A DNA stretch of 64,000 nucleotides from Natrinema longum (lineage in GTDB: Archaea > Halobacteriota > Halobacteria > Halobacteriales > Natrialbaceae): contig NZ_CP071463.1 of NCBI RefSeq assembly GCF_017352095.1, positions 1,550,001-1,614,000 on the forward strand, given 5' to 3'. The position numbers were made by a program, and so were the translations under genes. Shown one piece after another: positions 49,705 through 59,112 of this stretch. The notes beneath the pieces are model-generated. The model searched no databases. It saw nothing but the letters and a program-made list of their open reading frames with translations, and was not told the DNA's origin. Within the stretch, counting starts at the first letter, position 1, and each line of letters begins with the position of its first letter.

Positions 49705-50856
49705 ATGAACGGTCGCGCCGGCTTGACGGCCGTCGTCGTCGCGGTACTCCTCCTCGGAACGGGACCAGTGGGAACCGCCACTGGAGCGACGGCCACCGGA
49801 CAGCCACAACCGAATCCGTTTGCACTCCAGCAGGACCAGCTCGACGCGGACGAAGTCCGGATGGACGTCGCAGTCCAGCCAAACGGAAGCGCCGAGTGGA
49901 CCCTCGAGTTCTGGGTCCAACTCGACGACGACGAGAGCGAGACGTCGTTCGAATCGCTGCGAGCGGACATTCGGGACGACCCGGGGAACTACACCGGGAC
50001 GTTCGCCGACCGCATGAACGAGACGGTCGCGACGGCGAGCGACGCGACGGGCCGAGAGATGTCCGCGACGGAGTACAGCGTGGATACCGAACGACAGTCG
50101 TTCGCCCGCGAGTACGGCGTCGTCAGATACACGTTTCGCTGGCACGGGTTCGCTGCCCTCGAGGGCGAGGAACTCAGAGCGGGCGATGCCATCGAGGGGA
50201 TTTACCTCGACGACGGGACGCGATTGCTGATCGAGTGGCCGGAAGAATACGAGCGAGCGTCGGTCACGCCCGATCCGGACGACGAACGCGATCACGCAGT
50301 GATCTGGCGGGGCGGCGAGACCGACTTCGTCTCGTCGGAGCCGCGGGTCGTCGTCACCGCGGCGGGAAGCGGACCGAACACGGCGGCGATCGCGGTGGCG
50401 GCGATCGTCGCGGTCGGCCTCGGTGCCTTCGGCGTGTGGTGGTACCGCAACCGTCCGTCGACGGGGAGCCAAACGGCCAGCGGAGACGGGACGGCCGATC
50501 GCGGCTCCGGCCCCGAACCCACGTCCGGTTCCAGTTCCACGGCGTCGGGGACGGGGACGAGCGGCGGGGCGACGGGAGAGTCGGCGGCAGCCGGCGCAAC
50601 CGGACCACCCGACATGGACCTGCTCAGCAACGAAGAGCAGGTCCTCCGCCTCGTCAGGGACAACGGCGGCCGACTGAAACAACAGGCAGTCGTCGAGGAA
50701 CTGGGCTGGACCGACGCGAAGACCAGCAAAGTCGTCAGCGGACTGCGCGAGGACGGGGACCTCGAGTCGTTCCGGCTCGGTCGCGAAAACGTGCTCTCGC
50801 TGCCCGAGGCGGACGACGGGGCCGCGACGAACACCGGCGGTGACGAGACGGAATGA
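49705..50856 (+). CDS. Membrane-anchored winged-helix regulator
   Basis: 383 residues. An N-terminal signal peptide (to ~28) is followed by a beta-rich extracellular domain (~45-225, DVAVQPNGSAEWTLEFWVQL), one transmembrane helix (~234-252, AAIAVAAIVAVGLGAFGVWW), a Gly/Ser/Thr linker and a cytoplasmic winged helix (~310-370: LLSNEEQVLRLVRDNGGRLK, VVEELGWTDAKTSKVVSGLR). It looks like a one-component sensor-regulator of a type common in haloarchaea. Ligand and targets are unknown. Confidence 0.82.
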   Translation: MNGRAGLTAVVVAVLLLGTGPVGTATGATATGQPQPNPFALQQDQLDADEVRMDVAVQPNGSAEWTLEFWVQLDDDESETSFESLRADIRDDPGNYTGTFADRMNETVATASDATGREMSATEYSVDTERQSFAREYGVVRYTFRWHGFAALEGEELRAGDAIEGIYLDDGTRLLIEWPEEYERASVTPDPDDERDHAVIWRGGETDFVSSEPRVVVTAAGSGPNTAAIAVAAIVAVGLGAFGVWWYRNRPSTGSQTASGDGTADRGSGPEPTSGSSSTASGTGTSGGATGESAAAGATGPPDMDLLSNEEQVLRLVRDNGGRLKQQAVVEELGWTDAKTSKVVSGLREDGDLESFRLGRENVLSLPEADDGAATNTGGDETE

Positions 50857-51020
50857 GGCCGGTTCGTCGAGACGGGAGTGGCGACGGGACGACGGACCTC
50901 AAAATCATCGAAATCGACGGACGGGACCGGATCGAAAATCGCGTTGAATGGCGTTAATCGTCGTTGAACCCGGACCATCGTCTCGAGCGTATATCAGGAC
51001 GCAAATACAACACCCGACCA

Positions 51021-51743
51021 ATGAACCGAACCACCTCGATCACACTGACGGCGCTTCTCGTCGCCGCGATGGTCGCAGTTCCCATCGCCGCGGCGAGCGT
51101 CGTCTCGAGTGGAGCCGTACAGGACGATCCCGAACCGGATGAGGGGGCCGAATCGATCGAACCCGGCGAGCAGCTCAGCGCCGCCGTCGGCGTTCAGAAC
51201 GCCGAACTCGAGGGCGACGTCTCGGAGCGGGCCTTCGGCGTGAGGATCGCAAACGCCGAGAACAACGAGACGAAGGCGGCCGTCGTCGCCGAGCAGTTCG
51301 CGGAGAGCGAACGGCGTCTGGGGACGCTCGAGGCCAGACTCGCGGAGCTGAACGAGTCCCGGACGGCGGGCGAGCTCAGCGAGGGTCGCTATCGCGCGGA
51401 GGTCGCCAAAACCGTCGCCGAGATGCGGACGATCGAGCGGCAGGCGGCACTCGCAGAGCGGACTGCGGCGGAGTTGCCTGACGGCGCGCTCGCCGACCGT
51501 AGGGTCGACCGCGAGTCGATCCGAACGCTGCGAGAGCGAGCGGGCGAACTCGGCGGGCCGGAGACCGCGGCGGTCGCGCGGTCGATCGCCGGCGACGACG
51601 TCGGCCGTGCCGTCGGGGCCGATCGGCCGCCCGTCGGAGCCGACCAGACGCCGAACGGGGCTCCCGATACCGGATCGCGACCGGACGATGCGGGGAGACC
51701 GGATAACGCGAGCAGCTCCGGACCGCCCCGAAACGGAATCTGA
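51021..51743 (+). CDS. Secreted helical protein (DUF7096-like)
   Basis: 240 residues. A signal peptide (MNRTTSITLTALLVAAMVAV, to about residue 28) leads to an acidic region and an Ala/Glu/Arg-rich helical domain (~55-180, FGVRIANAENNETKAAVVAE, RTAGELSEGRYRAEVAKT). The C-terminal tail is Gly/Pro/Asn-rich and disordered. A TATA-like gtatatc 31 nt upstream supports the 51021 start over the longer frame. Function unknown. Confidence 0.72.
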   Translation: MNRTTSITLTALLVAAMVAVPIAAASVVSSGAVQDDPEPDEGAESIEPGEQLSAAVGVQNAELEGDVSERAFGVRIANAENNETKAAVVAEQFAESERRLGTLEARLAELNESRTAGELSEGRYRAEVAKTVAEMRTIERQAALAERTAAELPDGALADRRVDRESIRTLRERAGELGGPETAAVARSIAGDDVGRAVGADRPPVGADQTPNGAPDTGSRPDDAGRPDNASSSGPPRNGI

Positions 51744-51816
51744 TTCGGGTGGCGTTTCTCGAGGCCGTGGTCGAGAAACGCCACCGTCGTCCGCCCACGT
51801 TCGAGCTGGGCTCGAG

Positions 51817-52593
51817 CTAACAGCGTTCTGACGCGATATCCACGAGGCAGTCGAACACCGCCTCGTTGGCAGCGCCGACGAACCAGGTCGGCCCCGTCTC
51901 CGTCCGGAGTCCGCTTTCCGCCGCGAAGCGTTCGCCGAGGAGTTGCTCCTCGCGGTCCGGCCGATAGCAGACGATCCCGTCCAGTCGGCCCCGAGCGAGC
52001 AGACCCCAGTGGACCGTCGGACTCCAGCTCTCGAGGCGGCGCTTGCAGCGGTCCTCGAGTGCCCGGTTGATCGACGCGGAGACCGAGCGGTGGTCGGCGT
52101 GTCGTTTCACGTCGTGGCCGATCACCGAGACGGCGGTCGCCGTCGACGGCTCGGCGTCGCTCGTCGCCCGGACGGGGCGGCCGTTGTATCGAACGCCGTC
52201 ACCGTCCCGTGCCACGTACAGGTCGTCGAGCAACGGGACGTACACGACCCCGAGAACGGGGTCGTCCGCGGCGAGGACGGTGATCGCCGTCGCGAACGAC
52301 GGAAGTCCCGACTCGAAGTTGTTCGTCCCGTCGAGCGGATCGACGAGCCACTCGTACGTGCCGGTTCCTTCGTGGACGCCCGACTCCTCGGCCTCGATCC
52401 GATGCTCCGGAAACCGGGAGCGGATCACGTCGAGTATCCGTCGCTCCGCGTCCGTATCGGCGCTCGATTTCACGTCGTGTTCGAAGCGCCGGGCCGTCGT
52501 GTTCTCCGAGCGGTATGCCTCGCGCAGGAACGCCCCGCCCGCCCGGCACGCGTCGATCGCAGTCCGTTCGATCTCGCCAAGAGAGCCGTCCAT
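51817..52593 (-). CDS. Inositol-monophosphatase-like protein, active site altered
   Basis: 258 residues, start at 52593 (MDGSLGEIERTAIDACRA). Metal-site motifs E-E-S (IEAEESGVHE) and WLVDPLDGTNNFESG are intact. The usual C-terminal W-D-x-A-A-G motif, which gives another metal-binding aspartate, reads REEQLLGERFAAESG instead. Family members dephosphorylate inositol-P, fructose-1,6-P2 or NADP. The change suggests altered or lost catalysis, or a different substrate. Confidence 0.85.
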   Translation of the reverse strand: MDGSLGEIERTAIDACRAGGAFLREAYRSENTTARRFEHDVKSSADTDAERRILDVIRSRFPEHRIEAEESGVHEGTGTYEWLVDPLDGTNNFESGLPSFATAITVLAADDPVLGVVYVPLLDDLYVARDGDGVRYNGRPVRATSDAEPSTATAVSVIGHDVKRHADHRSVSASINRALEDRCKRRLESWSPTVHWGLLARGRLDGIVCYRPDREEQLLGERFAAESGLRTETGPTWFVGAANEAVFDCLVDIASERC

Positions 52594-52752
52594 ACCACCG
52601 TCAGCGGGTAGCGACCGTAATGTGCGTTGTGTTTTCGTGGCATCGCCATCGCGACGGTCGCGTGAAGCCATCGGTCGACGGCCGTCTCGAGCGTGGCCAG
52701 TTCTCGCCGGCTCTCCGTGTGATTTTTGTCCCGGCTGGGCCACGAGGGGGGT

Positions 52753-53058
52753 ATGACCGACCAGCAGACCGTCGCCGAATTCGTCGACACGCACGACCTC
52801 GAGACGCCCCCCGCCTACCGGCTGCTCGATCTCGTCTCGGAGGTCGGCGAACTCGCGAAGGACGCGAACACCTCGACCGGCTACGGCGACGCGCCGGCCG
52901 ACCTCGAGATCGCATCGGACGAACTCGGGGACGCGCTGTTCGCACTCCTAGCGCTGGCCGATTCCCTCGAGACCGACGCCACCGCGGCGCTCGCGGAGTC
53001 ACTCGAGAAGTACGAAACGCGCATGAACGACGCCGAAACGCCCGGATCCGGGGAGTAA
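52753..53058 (+). CDS. MazG-like NTP pyrophosphohydrolase
   Basis: 101 residues, start at 52753 (MTDQQTVAEFVDTHDLE). The all-alpha NTPase signature is visible: SEVGELAKD (E-x2-E) and SDELGDALFALLALAD (E-x2-D), the Mg2+-binding acids that hydrolyse non-canonical NTPs. Short single-domain form. It is convergent to the HD gene. Confidence 0.85.
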   Translation: MTDQQTVAEFVDTHDLETPPAYRLLDLVSEVGELAKDANTSTGYGDAPADLEIASDELGDALFALLALADSLETDATAALAESLEKYETRMNDAETPGSGE

Positions 53059-53089
53059 CTGGAGGTACGGCTCGGCTCCCGGCCGACGC

Positions 53090-54265
53090 TTACGGTGCGA
53101 TCTCCGGCGTCACGTCGAACACGGCCGCTGCCGCGTCGCGGACGGCCTCGAGCGCGTCCGGCGGGGCATAGACCCCGAGCCGCCAGATCTCTCGCGCGCA
53201 GGCGTCGAGCCCCGCGACCAACGACGAGCGGTCCTCGAGCCGTCGCAACTCGCCATCCACGACGATCCGCGCCCTGGACTCGGGCGAGGTCGGTTCGGCG
53301 GGGCTGTCGACGACGACGGCGGTCGGATCGACGCCGGCGGTCTCGGCGATCTCGCGCTCGAGGGCCCGCGTTCGGTCGTACTCGAGCCCGCGGAACCGGT
53401 CGGGAACGTCCTCACGGCGGGCCCAGATCGCCCGCTTGTAGAGGCGACGCTCGCGGAGCCGCGTCGCGACGTCGGCCGTCGGCTCGTGGTCGGCGAGCGT
53501 CGCGAGCAGTTCCTCGTCGGTCAGCCGGGCGAATCGCTCGGGAGCGACGACGCCGTCGGAGAGGACTCGCTCGCTCGCGCGATCGAGCATCGCGCCCGCG
53601 ATTCGGGAGACGTGGTGGCGGTAGACGGTCGCGTTCATCAACGTGCGGGCGATCAGCGCGCTCTCGGCGCTGGCGACGTTCCCGGACTCGAGGGCGAGCG
53701 TTCCGTCGACGATCCGGAGCGCGTAGACCAGCCGGTCGTGGTCGATCGTCCCGTAGGGAACGCCGGTGTGGTGGGCGTCCCGGACGAGGTAGTCCATGCG
53801 ATCGACGTCGAGGGCACCGGAGACGAGTTCGCCCAGCGGGCCGCGACCGTCGACGGTCGCCGCGACGGCGTCGGGATCGAGCCCCTGGTCCACGAGGACG
53901 GTCCCGAGTTCGGTCTCCGAGAGGAGCCACCCGATTTCGTCGTGGTGGCGGCCGAGATGGCGTTCGATCGCCGGCTCGGTCTGGTGACCGAAGGGGCCGT
54001 GACCCACGTCGTGGACGAGCGCCGCGGCGCGAAGGCGCTCGGAGAGGTCGGCCCCGAGTCCGAGTTGCTCGACCGCTCGCGAGGCGAGATGGTAGACGCC
54101 GAGGCTGTGTTCGAACCGGGTGTGGTTCGCCGAAGGGTAGACCAGCTGAACCGTCCCCAGCTGTCGAACGTAGCGGAGCCGCTGGATCGGGGCCGTGTCC
54201 ATGATCGCCGCCGCGGTCGGATCGACCTCGATGTAGCCGTGGATACTGTCCTTGATCGTCGTCAT
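53090..54265 (-). CDS. HD-domain phosphohydrolase (dNTPase/SAMHD1-like)
   Basis: 391 residues. It opens with TTIKDSIHGYIEVDPTAAAI and the family signature PIQRLRYVRQLGTVQLVYP. The HD metal ligands are NHTRFEHSLGVYHLA and HDVGHGPFGHQTE, with a later DYLVRDAHHTGVPYG. Family members hydrolyse dNTPs or other nucleotides. The C-terminal ~120 residues form a regulatory-like domain. Confidence 0.88.
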   Translation of the reverse strand: MTTIKDSIHGYIEVDPTAAAIMDTAPIQRLRYVRQLGTVQLVYPSANHTRFEHSLGVYHLASRAVEQLGLGADLSERLRAAALVHDVGHGPFGHQTEPAIERHLGRHHDEIGWLLSETELGTVLVDQGLDPDAVAATVDGRGPLGELVSGALDVDRMDYLVRDAHHTGVPYGTIDHDRLVYALRIVDGTLALESGNVASAESALIARTLMNATVYRHHVSRIAGAMLDRASERVLSDGVVAPERFARLTDEELLATLADHEPTADVATRLRERRLYKRAIWARREDVPDRFRGLEYDRTRALEREIAETAGVDPTAVVVDSPAEPTSPESRARIVVDGELRRLEDRSSLVAGLDACAREIWRLGVYAPPDALEAVRDAAAAVFDVTPEIAP

Positions 54266-54444
54266 GACCGAACACTCGTGTGAGCGGTCCCTTAGGAACG
54301 ATGGTTCGCGGAGGCAACCGGCTCACTGAGAGCGATCGATGCGGACGGCATCCGATTCACGGAGACCGATTGATGCGGACGACACCCGGTTCGCGAAGCA
54401 CGACTGGGTCGCGGCGGGATCGCAAAGAGCGGTCGATCGCCGGC

Positions 54445-54945
54445 TCACAACACGTCGCGCTCGAGTTGGCGGTAGGTCTCCTCGATCGATCCCGAGTTGT
54501 CGAGGACGACGTGCTCGCGCTCGAGCGGGTCGAACGCCTCCCGAAGGTGCAGGTACTGTTCGTAATCGGCGTCGCTGACGGTCCCCGATCGGCTCTCGAG
54601 TCGCTCCTCGACGACCGCCTCCTCGCACGTCACGTGGACGAACAGCGACTCGGCGGCCGTCGTCTCCGCGATGGCGGCCGCATCGTCGCGCCGGGGGCGC
54701 GAGCGAAACGTCGCGTCGAGAACGACGTTCGTCCCCGCCTCGAGATCGGCCCGCGCACGCTCGAGCAGCGTCTCGTAGGTCTCCGCCGTCTCCGCGTCGG
54801 TGTAGTTGGGCTCGGGAAACAGTTGCTTGCGGATCCGGTCGCTCCGATAGCGGTGGGCGGGGAGTTGCTCCGCGGTGTAGCCGGAGGCGAGCGACTTTCC
54901 GACCCCAGGGAGTCCACAGTAGACGATCAGCCTCGGACGGTCCAT
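54445..54945 (-). CDS. P-loop AAA-type kinase
   Basis: 166 residues with Walker A GLPGVGKS (11-18), a switch segment YRSDRIRKQLFPEPNYTD, NVVLDATFRSRPRRDD and an Arg-rich lid (CEEAVVEERLESRSGTVSDAD). It resembles small predicted kinases such as polynucleotide-kinase/gluconate-kinase-like proteins. Substrate unknown. An ATP-binding fold with kinase-like strand order is well supported; a toxin role is not. Confidence 0.82.
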   Translation of the reverse strand: MDRPRLIVYCGLPGVGKSLASGYTAEQLPAHRYRSDRIRKQLFPEPNYTDAETAETYETLLERARADLEAGTNVVLDATFRSRPRRDDAAAIAETTAAESLFVHVTCEEAVVEERLESRSGTVSDADYEQYLHLREAFDPLEREHVVLDNSGSIEETYRQLERDVL

Positions 54946-55049
54946 GGCTACGCGTCGGTCGTGGTGGTACTAAAATCCGGTCAGTACGGAACCGACGGGA
55001 CGTGCTGTCCGTTGCTTCCGGCGAAACACGAGTTCGGAGCCGGCTCAGG

Positions 55050-56087
55050 TCACCGAGCGAGCGACTCGATCAGCCGCTGTGGGAGTCCGAGGAGCAGCTC
55101 GCGTACCCCCATGGGCTCGTCGTCGGAGCGAAGGCGGGAACGGACCCGCTGACTGAACAGTTCGACGGAGATGATCAACAGGAAGATACACAGCAGCGTC
55201 GCCATCGCGTTGGTGAACTGGAACAGCCCCTGCTGAACGTCGAGGATCTCCCCGAGCCCGCCGGCTCCGATGATCCCCAGGGAGACGGCGACCCGAACGT
55301 TGATCTCGAGGATGTACAGCGTCCAGGCGACGAACGACGTTCGGACCTGGCTCAACATCCCGAACACGATGACCTGTGGCCGGCTCGCACCCGTCGTCTG
55401 CATCGCCTCGATCGGGCCGTCCTCGATCTCCTCGAGTTCGTCGGTGAACAGTCGTCCGAGGTTGCCGATCGTGTCCGTCCCGACGGCGAGCAGCGCTGCC
55501 AGCGGCGTCAGCCCGACCAGCGGGATGTAGATCAGTGCCCACACGAGTGCCGGAATCGACCGGATGCCAGACATCGTGCTGCGGAACAGGAAATTAAACG
55601 GGAACGGGATCACGCGCTCGGAGCCGAGCACGCCAAACACCAGTGCCAGCGGAAAGCCAAGGACCGTTCCGGCGAAGCCGATCGCCAGCGTGACCCCTGC
55701 CTCGCCGAAGATCGAGAAGATCCCGAGACTGCTCCCGAAGAGGAACCCGATCGGATCGGTCAGGAGGGCCTGAAAGCTCGCCGGATCGAAGATGAGGTTC
55801 CGGTCGGAGATGAACGCCCAGTACTGCTGGACGTCGAGGAACGGGATCCAGCCAGCGTACAGCGTGATCGGGAAGAAATCCCGGAGCGATTTGGCGAAGA
55901 AGTCCCACTGGTAGCTCTCGGTGAAGAAATCGACCGCGCTGAGCGCCTGGACGAAGAGAAAGCCGACGACGAGAACGACCGCCGCGGCCCCGGCCGCTCG
56001 CGCACGGCGCGCCTGCCGGATTCGCTCGAGCCGGTCGACGACGCCCGACGGGGCGTCCGTTCGTTCGGGTGACGTTTCGCCGCTCAT
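55050..56087 (-). CDS. phnE: Phosphonate/phosphite ABC transporter permease
   Basis: 345 residues with about six membrane helices after a basic cytoplasmic N-terminus (LERIRQARRARA). The permease EAA-type loop is visible at GRLFTDELEEIEDGPIEAMQ and TTGASRPQVIVFGML. Its start overlaps the ATPase stop by 1 bp. It forms the channel for the phnD-delivered substrate. PhnE-type permeases carry phosphonate, phosphate or phosphite; no C-P lyase genes are in this window. Confidence 0.9.
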   Translation of the reverse strand: MSGETSPERTDAPSGVVDRLERIRQARRARAAGAAAVVLVVGFLFVQALSAVDFFTESYQWDFFAKSLRDFFPITLYAGWIPFLDVQQYWAFISDRNLIFDPASFQALLTDPIGFLFGSSLGIFSIFGEAGVTLAIGFAGTVLGFPLALVFGVLGSERVIPFPFNFLFRSTMSGIRSIPALVWALIYIPLVGLTPLAALLAVGTDTIGNLGRLFTDELEEIEDGPIEAMQTTGASRPQVIVFGMLSQVRTSFVAWTLYILEINVRVAVSLGIIGAGGLGEILDVQQGLFQFTNAMATLLCIFLLIISVELFSQRVRSRLRSDDEPMGVRELLLGLPQRLIESLAR

Positions 56088-56887
56088 CAGAGGGCCTCCT
56101 CCTGTTCGAGAGTGGACGGACCGTCGTCGTGTGCGTCGTCGTCGTCCGCCAGTACGACCATTCCCTCGGTATCGATATCGCCGTAGATGTCGTCGATCGC
56201 GTCGATCGTCAGTTCGTCGCGGTAGCCGTCGAACACCTTCGTCCCGTCCCGGAGGCCGATGAATCGCTGGCCGAACTTCCGGGCGAGATTGACCTGGTGG
56301 AGACTCACCATGGCGGTCAGCCCGCGATCGGCGGCGGCAGTTCGGAGATAGTTCATCACTTGCTGTGCACTGCCCGGATCCAGGCTCGCGACCGGCTCGT
56401 CGGCGAGCAAGACGTTTGGCTGCTGGACGAGCGCACGAGCGATCCCGACGCGTTGTTGCTGGCCGCCGCTCATCTGGCGTGCCTTCTGCTGGGCCTCGTC
56501 GAGGAGACCGACGGTCTCGAGGGCCTCGAGCGCGCGGAGCTTCTCGTCGCGGTCTTGCAGCCGGAAGAGGCTATCGAAGAACCCGTTTCGGCTCATCGAC
56601 CCCGTGAGCGCGTTCGAGTACGCGCTCATCTGTCCGATGATGTTGTGGCTCTGGAAGATCATCGCGATATCGTCTCGCGGGCTCGTGATCGGGACGCCGT
56701 CGACCGATACGGTGCCGCTGGTCGGGGCCGTGAGCCCGTTGAGACACCGCAGCAGCGTCGATTTCCCCGATCCGGAGACGCCGAGCACGACGACGAATTC
56801 ACCGTCGGGAATCTCGAAGGAGACGTCGTCGAGGGCGACGGTGTCGCCGTACTCTTTTGTTAGGCTTTCGACTGATATCTCACTCAT
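56087..56887 (-). CDS. phnC: Phosphonate/phosphite ABC transporter ATPase
   Basis: 266 residues. ABC motifs: Walker A LGVSGSGKSTLLRCLNG, Q-loop AMIFQSHNIIGQMSAY, signature MSGGQQQRVGIARAL, Walker B VLLADEPVASLDPGSA and H-loop MVSLHQVNLARK. The PhnC-type helical insert is present. It powers the phnE permease. It starts 27 bp after the solute-binding gene. Confidence 0.94.
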   Translation of the reverse strand: MSEISVESLTKEYGDTVALDDVSFEIPDGEFVVVLGVSGSGKSTLLRCLNGLTAPTSGTVSVDGVPITSPRDDIAMIFQSHNIIGQMSAYSNALTGSMSRNGFFDSLFRLQDRDEKLRALEALETVGLLDEAQQKARQMSGGQQQRVGIARALVQQPNVLLADEPVASLDPGSAQQVMNYLRTAAADRGLTAMVSLHQVNLARKFGQRFIGLRDGTKVFDGYRDELTIDAIDDIYGDIDTEGMVVLADDDDAHDDGPSTLEQEEAL

Positions 56888-56914
56888 TGATAGTGGGAGC
56901 GTGATTCGGGCGCG

Positions 56915-57895
56915 TTACGAAATGTCTTCGAATTCGAGTCCGAGTTCGTCGAGGACCTTCTGGATGGGCTCGTAGTCCTCGTGACTGCCTTCGACGACGT
57001 TGGAGAACCAGAGCTCCTCGCCCTCGTAGTCGTCGTCGTGGCTGAGGTCCTCGGCGTTGAGGATCGCCTCCTCGACGTCCTCGCGGATCGGATCGTCCCA
57101 GTTCGAGCGGGCCATGATCGGAGCCCGCGGAAGCGGATCGGAGACCGCCAGCAACTGCAGTTCCTGGTCCGCAGTGCCCGCGTTCTCGTACTCCGCGGAG
57201 AGTTCGACGAAGTCCTCGGACATCTCGTCGAACTGTTCTTTCGGAACGTTGGCTGCCGTCGAGAACGCACCGGTCGTCGCCGCCGCGACGTCGGGGTTGT
57301 TGATCAGCTGTTCGGCTGCCGTGGTGTGATCCGAGTGCTGGGCCTCGAAGTCGACCGGATCGCCGTCCGGCGCGGACCCGGTGTCCAGTCCGGCGTTCTT
57401 GAGCATCGTCATCGGCACGAGCGTCCCCGAGACGGAGAGCTGTGCCCCCATCGAAACCGTCTCCCCTTCGAGGTCGGACAGTTCCTCGATGCCGCTGTCC
57501 GGCATGGTCGTGATCAGCGAGAAGTACTGTGCGGCCCCGTATGCGACGCGAACCCCCACGACGTCGGCGACGTTACTACCTGCGACGGCGGCCGACGGTG
57601 ACGTATCGGCGAGATGGGCCCGGTCGCTCCGAATGGCCTGCAGCGTCGCCGCGTAACTGCTCGCCCGATCGAGACTGACCGTGACGTCGACCTCGGATTC
57701 GATGTGGTCGACCAACGGCTGGTACTGCGATCGAATGTCGACGTCCGACTCCGCGGGGTTGAGAATCATCGTGATCTCGGTACTGGAACTGGTACTCCCC
57801 GTATCCCCCAGACACCCCGCGGCCAACCCCGCGAGGCCGACGGCCCCACTCGAGCGCAGGAAAGTTCGACGCGTTTTGCTTCGGTCATCCGTCAT
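56915..57895 (-). CDS. phnD: Phosphonate/phosphite ABC transporter solute-binding lipoprotein
   Basis: 326 residues from the ATG at 57895; an ATG at 57904 is equally usable. A Tat signal (KTRRTFLRSSGAVGL) ends in the lipobox LAAGC, so it is a lipid-anchored extracellular protein. The mature chain has the PhnD pattern ITMILNPAESDVDIRSQYQP, YAATLQAIRSDRAHLADTSP, and LEGETVSMGAQLSVSGTLVP. First gene of the three-gene unit on the minus strand. Confidence 0.92.
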   Translation of the reverse strand: MTDDRSKTRRTFLRSSGAVGLAGLAAGCLGDTGSTSSSTEITMILNPAESDVDIRSQYQPLVDHIESEVDVTVSLDRASSYAATLQAIRSDRAHLADTSPSAAVAGSNVADVVGVRVAYGAAQYFSLITTMPDSGIEELSDLEGETVSMGAQLSVSGTLVPMTMLKNAGLDTGSAPDGDPVDFEAQHSDHTTAAEQLINNPDVAAATTGAFSTAANVPKEQFDEMSEDFVELSAEYENAGTADQELQLLAVSDPLPRAPIMARSNWDDPIREDVEEAILNAEDLSHDDDYEGEELWFSNVVEGSHEDYEPIQKVLDELGLEFEDIS

Positions 57896-58849
57896 GCGAG
57901 CCATATCTCCGGAGTTAAACTTCAGCCACAAATAACTTTGTAAACGAAGTACTGTTCGCTATATTCGTCACATGAATTCTCTGTACTCCCATCGATCAGC
58001 GTCTCGGACCGCCAGCGTGGTGAGTCGGGAGCGACGGCGTCGGTCGCCCAGCCCCTGTCCAGTACCGAGCCGTCACCGTCGATCCAACGACCGGAAACGG
58101 TCACGAGTTGTCGACAAACATCATATTTAGATATAGTTTCTAAATAGAATAGGTTACGAAGCGAGTATCCGGGATCGGCTGTGGCGATGCCTCGGGATCG
58201 ACCAGTCGAAGCTCCTCTCATCGATCGGATCCGTCGACGAGCAATTTCACTGCAGCGACTGCGGAGCCGTCGCATCACCAGTCTACGGTTCGCAGTCGAC
58301 TCGATGCTGTGCATCGGGACTCGATTCCGAGCCGTTTCGATGACGGAAAACCACCGAGATACCCGATAACGCCGTGAAACTCCGCCTGAGAAGAGTGGCT
58401 AGGGGACTATAGCAGATCCAGGTCGAATCCTGTAGTCGAATGATAACTGATCATATAGTAGTCAATAACAATAATGTGTATTATACTTTTAACGAGGCGG
58501 CTATCCCGGCGTCGTCCGCCGTTCACGCTGCCATCGGGATTACCTAACGCGATCACCGTTCGAAGCATCGAGTAGCACCCGATCGCTGCCGGTCTCGAGC
58601 GCGTCGTGACGACCGTGCCGAAGCAGCGTGGATTACACACGTATGATAGTAAAGGAGTGCTGGCCGACCCCTCGAAGGGTCGCGATAGCTGCGAGCCATT
58701 CCACGTCCGCCGGCGGGGAAGGCCACCGGGTGGTTGCTCACGGCTCGGGGAACTCGACTCCCTCGACGCGAATGATCTCGGCCTCGATGTCCTCGAACAG
58801 CGCGCCCCACGCGCCGATCGAAATCCCGGCGGCGATCGCCGGCACTCAT
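57896..58849. other. Long AT-rich stretch with decayed coding fragments
   Basis: Nearly 1 kb without an intact gene, with A/T-rich patches at 57900-57960, 58110-58160 and 58430-58500. A plus-strand frame from about 58140 to 58343 encodes a zinc-ribbon-like fragment (VDEQFHCSDCGAVASPVYGS) but has no ATG/GTG start. Between 58550 and 58850 several short frames in different phases look like the debris of one or more genes next to the ABC-ATPase fragment. Confidence 0.5.
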
Positions 58850-59056
58850 CCCGGACTGCAAGCGCTTGAGGGGAACCTCGAGTATCTTCATCACCCGGCG
58901 GTTCGGGTTGAGCGCGCTGCCGGGATCCTGATGGATGATCTGGAGCGACCGTCGGATCTCGTCGTGGGGAATGTCGACGTCGTCGCGGCCATCCTTCGCG
59001 TCCCAGATGTCCTGTCCGCGGTACCGGACGCTCCCACCGGTCGGTCGCTGAAGGCC
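58850..59056 (-). pseudogene. Fragment of an oligopeptide-type ABC transporter ATPase
   Basis: About 69 codons read LQRPTGGSVRYRGQDIWDAK, LQIIHQDPGSALNPN and RRVMKILEVPLKRLQ, the stretch between Walker A and signature motif of DppF/OppF-type ATPases. Walker A is missing upstream and the frame loses homology downstream, where another frame continues as AAGISIGAWGALFEDIEAE. It is truncated at both ends and cannot work. Confidence 0.75.
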
Positions 59057-59112
59057 GATCCGCCACGACGGGTTCAGCGCGAACGGACGGGTCGGGTAGG
59101 GAAACGGGAGGG

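Noticed and set aside
54445-54945. Zeta-toxin interpretation of the P-loop kinase
   Set aside because: There is no antitoxin gene beside it, and the motifs fit small-molecule or nucleic-acid kinases equally well.
57922-58314. 130-codon minus-strand frame
   Set aside because: Composition is not protein-like for this genome and it overlaps the promoter of phnD and the zinc-ribbon remnant.
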